Source: an uncultured Brevundimonas sp. (GTDB lineage: Bacteria; Pseudomonadota; Alphaproteobacteria; Caulobacterales; Caulobacteraceae). From it: a DNA stretch of 5,625 bases. Below, piece by piece: positions 1-4,960 of the stretch. The first letter of the stretch is position 1. Each line of letters begins with the position of its first letter. The DNA lies in contig CAMPGL010000138.1 of the NCBI GenBank assembly GCA_946885435.1, positions 1 to 5,625 on the forward strand, given 5' to 3'. The position numbers and the translations under genes are program-made. The notes below the pieces were generated by a model. The model did no database searches and was not told the DNA's origin. It saw only the letters and a program-made list of their open reading frames with translations.

Positions 1-563
1 ACGGCTTCGCGATCATCCTGTTCCTGATGCTGTTCGCGGTGTTCGTCTTCTTCAACCCCAACGCGCTGGGCCACGCCGACAACTACATCCAGGCCAACCC
101 GCTGGTGACGCCGGCCCACATCGTGCCGGAGTGGTACCTGCTGCCCTTCTACGCGATCCTGCGGGCCATCCCGGACAAGTTCGGCGGCGTGCTGGCCATG
201 TTCGGCGCCATCGGGGTGCTGTTCATCCTGCCCTGGCTGGACACCTCGCGGGTGCGTTCGATGCGCTACCGGCCGACGATGCGGACCCTGTTCGTGATCT
301 TCGTTCTGGTCTGCCTGGGTCTGGGCTGGTGCGGCGCCCAACTGCCTGACGCGCCGGTGATCCCGGGCATCGGCGGCGGCTTCATGCTCTTCGACGGCCA
401 GATCAACAGCTACCTGTGGCTGACCCGCATCCTGACCGCCTACTACTTCATCTTCTTCGTCGTGCTCATGCCTTGGGTCGGCCTGAAGGAGACGCCTTCG
501 CCGATCCCGGCGACCATTTCCGAGCCGGTCTTGCCCGGCGTCGAAGCCGAACAGAAGGGCTGA
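1..563 (+). CDS. petB: Cytochrome b of the bc1 complex, C-terminal part (5' end outside window)
   Basis: Cytochrome b is the membrane-embedded, two-haem subunit of ubiquinol:cytochrome c oxidoreductase (complex III) and carries the quinol-oxidising Qo site. The gene enters the window already open: the reading frame starts at base 3, and 186 residues remain before the TGA at 561-563. The decisive motif is PEWY at 126-137, the Qo-site signature in the ef loop, followed by the typical [12 protein letters not shown] stretch. Hydrophobic segments fit the last helices of the family: one at the window edge ([11 protein letters not shown]...), one around 183-240 ending in ILPWLD, one around 282-345, and one around 408-480 (SYLWLTRIL...). 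The haem-ligand histidines lie in the missing N-terminal half. The stop is 6 bases before cytochrome c1, so the two are surely co-transcribed; the Rieske gene (petA) would be expected upstream. Nothing looks broken. Confidence 0.96.
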   Translation, partial: GFAIILFLMLFAVFVFFNPNALGHADNYIQANPLVTPAHIVPEWYLLPFYAILRAIPDKFGGVLAMFGAIGVLFILPWLDTSRVRSMRYRPTMRTLFVIFVLVCLGLGWCGAQLPDAPVIPGIGGGFMLFDGQINSYLWLTRILTAYYFIFFVVLMPWVGLKETPSPIPATISEPVLPGVEAEQKG

Positions 564-569
564 CGCGCG

Positions 570-1430
570 ATGTTCTCCACGCTTTCCAAGCGCATCGCGG
601 CCGGGATCGTGGCCGCCGCCGCCCTCGCGGGCGCCGGAGCCGCCCACGCCGAGGGCGAGGCCCTGCATCCGCGCAACGTGAACTTCAGCTTCGAGGGGCC
701 CTTCGGGACGTTCGACCAAGGTCAGCTGCAACGCGGCTACCGGGTCTATGAGCAGGTCTGCGCGGCCTGCCACTCGATGAACCTGATGTCGTACCGGAAC
801 CTCGGACAGGAGGGCGGCCCCTTCTTCGACGAGGAGTATCCGGACGAAGCGCGCAATCCGTACGTCGCCACCATCGCCGCGCAGATCGAGGTGGCGGACG
901 TCGACACCGAGACGGGCGAGCCGATCATGCGGCCGGCCACGCCGGCGGACCGGTTCCGCAGCCCGTTCCCCAACGCGACCGCCGCGGCCTTCGCCAACGG
1001 CGGAGCGGCGCCGCCGGATCTGTCGGTGATCACCAAGGCCCGCCACGGCGGAGCCGAGTACATCTACTCGCTGCTGACCGGCTATCGCGAGCCCCCGGCC
1101 GGCCTGCGGATCGGCGCCGGCCAGTACTACAACGCCTATATGGCGGGCGACCTCACCCCGTTCTGGGACGGTGACGAGCATCACGTGCCGCCGGGCGGAT
1201 TCATCGCCATGGCGCCGCCCCTGATGGACGGGGCGGTCACCTATGACGACGGCACCCAGCCGACCGTCGACCAGATGGCGCAGGACGTCGCCGCCTTCCT
1301 CGCTTGGGCGGGCGACCCGCACCAGGTCGAGCGCAAGAAGACCGGCCTGGTCGTGCTGATCTACCTGCTGGGCTTCGCGCTCCTCACCTGGTTCAGCTAC
1401 CGCCGGATCTGGCGCAACGTCGCGCACTAG
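570..1430 (+). CDS. petC: Cytochrome c1, haem c subunit of the bc1 complex
   Basis: Cytochrome c1 takes electrons from the Rieske protein and passes them to soluble or membrane cytochrome c on the periplasmic face. The 286-residue product begins with a Sec signal peptide (KR at residues 7-8, alanine-rich core, likely cleavage after AHA at residue 27). The covalent haem site is CAACH at residues 64-68. The family motif ANGGAAPPDLS lies at 142-152, and the sixth haem ligand is probably Met214 in FIAMAPPL. A single hydrophobic helix at about 259-277 followed by RR anchors the protein in the membrane with a short cytoplasmic tail. Length is normal for an alphaproteobacterial c1. The ATG at 570 follows the cytochrome b stop by 6 bases, with a modest AGAAGGG ribosome-binding site at 553-559 inside the end of petB. 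Translational coupling to petB is likely. The operon ends here, at a strong terminator. Confidence 0.97.
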   Translation: MFSTLSKRIAAGIVAAAALAGAGAAHAEGEALHPRNVNFSFEGPFGTFDQGQLQRGYRVYEQVCAACHSMNLMSYRNLGQEGGPFFDEEYPDEARNPYVATIAAQIEVADVDTETGEPIMRPATPADRFRSPFPNATAAAFANGGAAPPDLSVITKARHGGAEYIYSLLTGYREPPAGLRIGAGQYYNAYMAGDLTPFWDGDEHHVPPGGFIAMAPPLMDGAVTYDDGTQPTVDQMAQDVAAFLAWAGDPHQVERKKTGLVVLIYLLGFALLTWFSYRRIWRNVAH

Positions 1431-1452
1431 CGCGGGGCGCTGAGAGAAGACC

Positions 1453-1480
1453 AAGGCGAGGCTTCGGCCTCGCCTTTTTT
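1453..1480 (+). terminator. Intrinsic terminator of the petB-petC operon
   Basis: A perfect 10-base-pair stem (AAGGCGAGGC at 1453-1462, GCCTCGCCTT at 1467-1476) closes the very stable cUUCGg tetraloop and runs into six T residues (1475-1480). It lies 22 bases after the petC stop. The T tract is on the plus-strand side only, so it acts on the bc1 operon and not on transcripts from the right. Flanking CCAAG (1451-1455) and CTTGG (1481-1485) could lengthen the structure slightly. Confidence 0.93.
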
Positions 1481-1521
1481 CTTGGCCGTATCCCAACAGA
1501 TGCGCACATCGGCCGTGCACC

Positions 1522-1550
1522 TTGACCGTTGCGGACAAGCACTTTAATAT
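1522..1550 (+). promoter_or_regulatory. Probable sigma-70-type promoter for the exported protein gene
   Basis: TTGACC at 1522-1527 matches five of six bases of the -35 consensus. After 17 bases comes TAATAT (1545-1550, four of six of the -10 consensus); the overlapping TTTAAT at 1543-1548 matches five of six but with a 15-base spacer. The AT-rich patch stands out in this GC-rich DNA, just downstream of the bc1 terminator and about 30 bases before the proposed start codon. This was read by eye; no start-site data are available. Confidence 0.5.
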
Positions 1551-1561
1551 GCAAAGCGAGC

Positions 1562-1574
1562 AAGGGAGATGGAG
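1562..1574 (+). promoter_or_regulatory. Ribosome-binding site deciding the start at 1583
   Basis: Two purine-rich Shine-Dalgarno-like blocks, AAGGGAG (1562-1568) and GGAG (1571-1574), precede the ATG at 1583; the second is spaced 8 bases from it. A longer frame from TTG at 1529 would place both blocks inside the coding sequence, would bury the promoter-like -10 box in the gene, and would put an 18-residue polar extension before a clean signal peptide. The ATG is therefore preferred. Confidence 0.65.
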
Positions 1575-1582
1575 ACGCCCTC

Positions 1583-2158
1583 ATGCGTTTACGTGCTTTC
1601 GCCTGCATCGCCGCACTGGCCCTCAGCGCCCCAAGCTTCGCCGCCGCCCAGGAGATGAACCCCGCCGGCTCGGACGAGCAGCGCCAGGCCGTGGGTGAAC
1701 TCGCGTTCCTCGACGGCGAATGGCGCGGCGAGGCCACCATCTACAACCGCGACGGAAGCCGAACGACCCTGACGCAGACCGAGCGGGTCGGGCCGTTCCT
1801 GGGTGGCTCGATCCGGGTGATCGAGGGGCGCGGCTATGACGCCTCGGGCGACACGGTCTTCAACGCCATGGCGGTGATCTCCTGGGACGAGGCGGAGGAC
1901 CGCTATCGCTTCCGGTCCTGGGCCAACGGCCGCGACGGCGACTTCACCTTCGAGCGGACGGACACCGGCTTCGTCTGGGAAGTTCCGGCCGGGCCGGGAG
2001 CCGTCGTGCGCTACACGGCGACCGTCCAGGACGGCGTATGGCATGAGGCGGGGGCCTATGTCCGCGAGGGCATGGCTCCGATGCCGACCATGGAAATGAC
2101 GCTGCGTCGCGTCGGGGACAGCGGCTGGCCAGCGGCGGGCGCGGTCGCGCCCCGGTAA
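1583..2158 (+). CDS. Exported protein of unknown function, lipocalin-like / DUF1579-like barrel
   Basis: The 191-residue product has a clear Sec signal peptide (MRLR, then a hydrophobic alanine/leucine core; probable cleavage near AAA at residues 20-22), so it should be periplasmic or secreted. Cys8 is inside the hydrophobic core and does not make a lipobox. The mature part has a FLDGEWRGE motif at 43-50, like the GxW that opens lipocalin-type barrels. It continues with alternating polar and aromatic beta-strand-like stretches: a GGS turn at 74-76, AMAVISWDEAEDRYRF at 95-110, FTFERTDTGFVWEV at 121-134, and a closing MEMTLRRV at 170-177. This pattern resembles DUF1579 and other small calycin-like proteins that bind hydrophobic ligands, but I recognise no specific family with certainty. 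It appears to be transcribed alone and converges on the oxidase gene with 2 bases between stops. No catalytic motif is visible. Confidence 0.82.
   Translation: MRLRAFACIAALALSAPSFAAAQEMNPAGSDEQRQAVGELAFLDGEWRGEATIYNRDGSRTTLTQTERVGPFLGGSIRVIEGRGYDASGDTVFNAMAVISWDEAEDRYRFRSWANGRDGDFTFERTDTGFVWEVPAGPGAVVRYTATVQDGVWHEAGAYVREGMAPMPTMEMTLRRVGDSGWPAAGAVAPR
2137..2152. other. GC-rich hairpin at the convergent gene end
   Basis: GGGCGC (2137-2142) and GCGCCC (2147-2152) form a perfect 6-base-pair stem with a 4-base loop, inside the last codons of the exported protein gene and just before its TAA. Neither strand has a T tract after it. It may slow or end transcription in the tight convergent junction, but such short GC stems are common in this composition. 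Confidence 0.3.
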
Positions 2159-2160
2159 AC

Positions 2161-3453
2161 TCAGGCCAGGACGGACAGGGCGGCGCGGGCGGCCGCTTCT
2201 CCGGAGCGGAAGGCGCCCCCGCAGGTCTGGATCAGGCCCCCGGCCAGGGCCTCGCCCGCGAAGAAGACCCGATCCGCCACCGGCCGCGCCAGGGCCGCGC
2301 GCGCGGCGTACCGGCCTGGGCGGGCGGCGGCGTAGGCCCCTCGCGTCCAGGGATTGGCGCCCCACAGGGTGAAGCCGGTCCGGCCGACCTCGCCGCGCAC
2401 GTCCGAGCCGAACATCTCCACCAGGCCCTCGACCGCGAAGTCGACCGCCGCCTCGCGGCCGGCGCGCGTCAGGTCCCAGCCGAGGTCGCCGCCGACGAAG
2501 CCGATCATCAAATCGTAGTCGAAGGGGTGGCAGAGGAAATAGAGGTCCTGCTTGCCCGGCCGGGCCAGCAGTAGGTCTGTGAAGGATTCGACGCCGAGCC
2601 GTCCTCGCGGGATCTGCAGCGGGATCTTGGCCAGCATGCCCATCGGCATGTCGTCGATCGCCTGCGCCGTCTCGGCCGGCAGGTCGGGCGTGAAGCGGAT
2701 CGCGCCCGACGCCAGCACGCCGGTCGAGGCGGTGACGATGACCGCGCGCGTGCGGATCGACCCGGCGTCGGTCTCCACCACCGCGCCGGGCCCGTCGTAA
2801 CGGACAGCGCGCACCGGGGTGGACAGGCGGATCGGCAGGCCGCCCGCCCGGCGCCGCACGATGGAGCCGAAGCCTTCGGCGCACAGGAGGTTGGGTTCGA
2901 GGTCGTCGGCGTTGGCGTAGTCGAAGGTCGACAGGTCATCGAGGTCGACCGCCATGTCGAGCGCGCCGAGGTAGTCGCCGGCCGCCTCCTCGACAGGCGT
3001 ATCTATGCCGGCGACCGACAGGGCGTCGGTGTCAGATGTGGCCGCGACGATGGCCTCGGCGATCTCCTCCTCGGCGGTGTTGACCGCCGCCGCGTCGCCG
3101 GGACGGGCGCCGAACCAGACGCGCTCGAGGTCGTACTCGTGCGGCCTCAGGGTGAAGCCCTGCTCGCGGCCGTAGGCTGTGTAGGGGTTGTCGTCCGACT
3201 TGTGCAGCCAGGCGCAGCCCACGTCGAACGGGGCGCCGAAGGTGGCGGTGTCGGTGAAGGCCCGGCCACCGACGCGGTCCATGGCCTCCAGCACCAGCAC
3301 GCTGCGTCCGGCCGCCTGCAGGGCGTGCGCCGCTCCGATGCCGGCCGAGCCCGCCCCGATGACCACGACGTCCGGCTCGCCGGAGGCCCGCGTGGTGCAG
3401 GCCGCCGCGAGTCCGCCGAGCCCCAGCAGGGCCTGTCTGCGATTGAACATCAT
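2161..3453 (-). CDS. FAD-dependent amine-oxidase-family oxidoreductase, exported
   Basis: A 430-residue flavoenzyme of the monoamine/polyamine oxidase superfamily; substrate unknown. The N-terminus MMFNRRQALLGLGG has a twin-arginine pair (residues 5-6), a hydrophobic stretch and AAAC at 16-19. This suggests Tat export of a folded, FAD-loaded enzyme, possibly as a lipoprotein, although Ala at -3 is a weak lipobox. The Rossmann FAD site follows: GAGSAG at 33-38, Glu56 for the adenosine ribose, then the family hallmark DRVGGR at 59-64. Lys276 in MLAKIPLQ fits the conserved flavin-N5 lysine, NPWTRGAY at 367-374 is a typical late motif, and FFAGEA (397-402) with GGAFRSGEAAA (412-422) closes the FAD site. 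Length is usual for the family. The start is supported by GGGAGG 7 bases upstream; a second ATG directly follows the first. The gene is divergent from the CNNM gene and convergent with the exported protein gene. Confidence 0.92.
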   Translation of the reverse strand: MMFNRRQALLGLGGLAAACTTRASGEPDVVVIGAGSAGIGAAHALQAAGRSVLVLEAMDRVGGRAFTDTATFGAPFDVGCAWLHKSDDNPYTAYGREQGFTLRPHEYDLERVWFGARPGDAAAVNTAEEEIAEAIVAATSDTDALSVAGIDTPVEEAAGDYLGALDMAVDLDDLSTFDYANADDLEPNLLCAEGFGSIVRRRAGGLPIRLSTPVRAVRYDGPGAVVETDAGSIRTRAVIVTASTGVLASGAIRFTPDLPAETAQAIDDMPMGMLAKIPLQIPRGRLGVESFTDLLLARPGKQDLYFLCHPFDYDLMIGFVGGDLGWDLTRAGREAAVDFAVEGLVEMFGSDVRGEVGRTGFTLWGANPWTRGAYAAARPGRYAARAALARPVADRVFFAGEALAGGLIQTCGGAFRSGEAAARAALSVLA

Positions 3454-3460
3454 GCCCGAT

Positions 3461-3466
3461 CCTCCC
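3461..3466 (-). promoter_or_regulatory. Strong Shine-Dalgarno site of the flavin oxidase gene
   Basis: On the minus strand GGGAGG lies 7 bases before the first of two consecutive ATG codons (3451-3453 and 3448-3450). It fixes the start and is the best ribosome-binding site in the window, in contrast to the CNNM and tpiA genes, which have none. Confidence 0.8.
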
Positions 3467-3473
3467 GCCTCGC

Positions 3474-3502
3474 ATTCCTGTGTTCTTCGCGCCTTCCGTC
3501 AA
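3474..3502 (-). promoter_or_regulatory. Possible promoter of the flavin oxidase gene
   Basis: On the minus strand TTGACG (3502-3497) is a very good -35 box of the kind used by alphaproteobacterial housekeeping sigma factors. Seventeen bases on is AGGAAT (3479-3474), a weak -10 match. The implied transcript would start close to the Shine-Dalgarno site and have a very short leader. The -35 half is convincing and the -10 half is not. Confidence 0.35.
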
Positions 3503-3544
3503 GGCTTTGGGAGAACCGCACAATCTCATGGCGCGCTGGGGCGC

Positions 3545-3589
3545 GAAGCCCTAAGCTTGCGGCGCGGCCCCGAGGCCGCGCCGGGCTTC
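3545..3589. repeat. Nested inverted repeat upstream of the CNNM gene
   Basis: An inner perfect 9-base-pair stem (GGCGCGGCC at 3561-3569, GGCCGCGCC at 3574-3582, loop CCGA) is framed by an outer perfect 7-base-pair stem (GAAGCCC at 3545-3551, GGGCTTC at 3583-3589). The arms abut on the right, and a 9-base bulge (TAAGCTTGC) lies on the left. The structure ends 10 bases before the ATG at 3600 and has no T tract on either strand, so it is not a standard terminator. It could be an mRNA leader structure or a protein-binding dyad. Confidence 0.6.
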
Positions 3590-3599
3590 TCCCCACTCG

Positions 3600-4919
3600 A
3601 TGTTAGCCTTCGCCATCGTCGTCGTTCTGCTGCTGATCGTGCTGAACGGCCTCCTGAGCATGACCGAGCTCGCGGTCGTCTCCTCGCGCAAGTCCAAGCT
3701 GCAGTCCCGCGCCGAGCGCGGGGACAAGGGCGCGCGCCGCGCCCTGAAGCTGGCGGACGAGCCGACTCACTTCCTGTCTGCGGTCCAGGTCGGGATCACC
3801 CTCATCGGCATTCTCGCCGGCGCCTACGGGCAGCAGGCCATCGCGGGCGAACTCACCACCATGCTGGGCGCGTCGGCGCCGGCGCTGGCGCCCTATGCTC
3901 ACATCATCTCGACCGCGCTGGTGGTCGTGCTGATCACCTATTTCTCGCTGATCATCGGCGAGCTGGTGCCCAAGCGCCTGGCCCTGATCTTCCCGGAGGC
4001 CATCGCCTCGAAGATGGCGGGGCCGATCTCGCGCCTGTCGCTGGTCATGCACCCCTTCGTGATCCTGCTGACCCTGTCCACTTCGGCGATCCTGAAGCTG
4101 TTCAACATCAAGGACCGCGACGGTTCGGACGTGACCCAGGAAGAGGTCGAGACGATGATCGCCGAGGGCACGGCCTCGGGCGCCATCGAGCCGGAAGAGC
4201 AGGAGATGATCGAGGAGATCCTCACGCTCGGCGACCGGCCCATCCGGGTGGCCATGACGCCGCGCCACGAGGTGTTCTGGATCGCGCTGGACGATCCCGA
4301 GGACGTGCTGCGCCAGGAGGTCCGCAACTGTCCGTACTCGCGGATCGTGGTGGCCAAGGAGAACGACGTCGATAACCCCCTCGGGGTGGTCCACAAGAAG
4401 GACATGCTCGACAGCTTCCTCGACAACGGGGAGTTCAACGTCGAGCGCTACGTCCAGGTCCCGGCCTTCATCCCGCAGTCGACCTCCGTGCTGAAGGCGC
4501 TGGAGATCCTGAAGTCCTCCAAGATCCACATGGCGTTCATCGTGGACGAATACGGCGCCTTCGAAGGCGTGGTGACGGCGACCGACCTGCTGGAAATGAT
4601 CGCGGGCGACTTCGACGAAGAGCACGATGAGCCGGACGTCCGCATCATCCAGCGCGACGACGGCTCCTGGCTCGTCGACGGTCAGACCGACCTGGACGAA
4701 CTGGCGGACACGCTCGGTGAGGACTTCGGCGAACCCGAGGGCTTCCACACGGTCGCCGGTCTCATCCTGCACGAACTGTCGCGCATCCCGGAGGAGGGTG
4801 AACGCCTCCAGGTCGGCCGCTTCGAGGTGGAGGTCGTCGACATGGACGACCGCCGCATCGACAAGCTGATCTTCCATCCCGTGGTGAAGGCGCCGGCGGA
4901 GCAGACGGCCGAAGCCTGA
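3600..4919 (+). CDS. CNNM/CBS/CorC-domain membrane protein (HlyC/CorC family)
   Basis: This 439-residue protein has the full three-part architecture of the HlyC/CorC (UPF0053, CNNM) family. An N-terminal CNNM (DUF21) membrane domain spans about residues 1-190, with helices near 1-20, 60-85, 98-120 and 140-168; its motifs include NGLLSMTELA (16-25), VGITLIGILAGAYG (64-77) and GELVPK (120-125). An acidic linker (EEVETMIAEG... 181-208) leads to a CBS pair at about 213-335, including MTPRHE (219-224) and VDEYGAFEGVVTATDLLEM (315-333). A C-terminal CorC_HlyC domain lies at about 345-427. CBS pairs in this family bind ATP or other adenosine nucleotides, and characterised members move or regulate Mg2+ or other divalent cations; the haemolysin name is historical. 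An in-frame TAA at 3552 and no other start codon after it make ATG 3600 the only start that keeps the first helix. No Shine-Dalgarno is visible. tpiA follows after 41 bases. Confidence 0.94.
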   Translation: MLAFAIVVVLLLIVLNGLLSMTELAVVSSRKSKLQSRAERGDKGARRALKLADEPTHFLSAVQVGITLIGILAGAYGQQAIAGELTTMLGASAPALAPYAHIISTALVVVLITYFSLIIGELVPKRLALIFPEAIASKMAGPISRLSLVMHPFVILLTLSTSAILKLFNIKDRDGSDVTQEEVETMIAEGTASGAIEPEEQEMIEEILTLGDRPIRVAMTPRHEVFWIALDDPEDVLRQEVRNCPYSRIVVAKENDVDNPLGVVHKKDMLDSFLDNGEFNVERYVQVPAFIPQSTSVLKALEILKSSKIHMAFIVDEYGAFEGVVTATDLLEMIAGDFDEEHDEPDVRIIQRDDGSWLVDGQTDLDELADTLGEDFGEPEGFHTVAGLILHELSRIPEEGERLQVGRFEVEVVDMDDRRIDKLIFHPVVKAPAEQTAEA

Positions 4920-4924
4920 CCGAT

Positions 4925-4953
4925 TTGGCGGCGACGCGGTTCGCGGCTAGACA
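4925..4953 (+). promoter_or_regulatory. Possible promoter giving a leaderless tpiA mRNA
   Basis: TTGGCG (4925-4930) is one base from the alphaproteobacterial -35 TTGACG. After 17 bases comes TAGACA (4948-4953), within GGCTAGAC, which resembles the Caulobacter-type -10 GCTANA. Initiation about 7-8 bases downstream would fall at 4960-4961, at or next to the tpiA start codon. No terminator lies between the CNNM gene and tpiA, so read-through transcription is also possible. Confidence 0.45.
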
Positions 4954-4959
4954 GCCGCG
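4942..4959. repeat. Perfect inverted repeat directly before tpiA
   Basis: CGCGGCT (4942-4948) and AGCCGCG (4953-4959) form a perfect 7-base-pair stem around the loop AGAC, ending one base before the tpiA ATG and covering the putative -10 box. In a read-through transcript it would be a hairpin beside the start codon; in DNA it could be an operator-like dyad. Confidence 0.5.
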
Positions 4960-4960
4960 C

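Noticed and set aside
1529..1582. TTG at 1529 as an earlier start of the exported protein
   Set aside because: It would add a polar extension in front of a complete signal peptide and place the likely ribosome-binding sites and -10 box inside the gene; ATG 1583 fits better.
1589..2884. A 431-residue minus-strand frame overlapping both the exported protein gene and the oxidase gene
   Set aside because: It crosses two well-supported genes in other frames, and its product is arginine/glycine/proline-rich low-complexity sequence typical of out-of-frame GC-rich DNA.
3552..3557. TAAGCT in the bulge of the nested repeat as a -10 box for the CNNM gene
   Set aside because: It resembles the GCTANA type only loosely, and the best upstream partner, ATGGCG at 3528-3533, is a poor -35 with an 18-base spacer; too weak to list as a promoter.
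3188..4375. A 395-residue plus-strand frame covering the divergent intergenic region and most of the CNNM gene
   Set aside because: It runs antisense to the oxidase start and in the wrong frame through the CNNM gene, with an arginine/alanine-rich product and no recognisable domain.
3603..4877. A 424-residue open frame on the minus strand opposite the CNNM gene
   Set aside because: It is the mirror of a strongly GC-biased gene. The translation is rich in repeated Asp, His, Arg and Gln with no family motif, whereas the plus-strand product has all CNNM, CBS and CorC motifs.
3600..4919. A haemolysin role for the CNNM/CBS protein
   Set aside because: The name comes from early annotation of the HlyC/CorC family. 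The architecture points to cation transport or its regulation, and no toxin feature is present.
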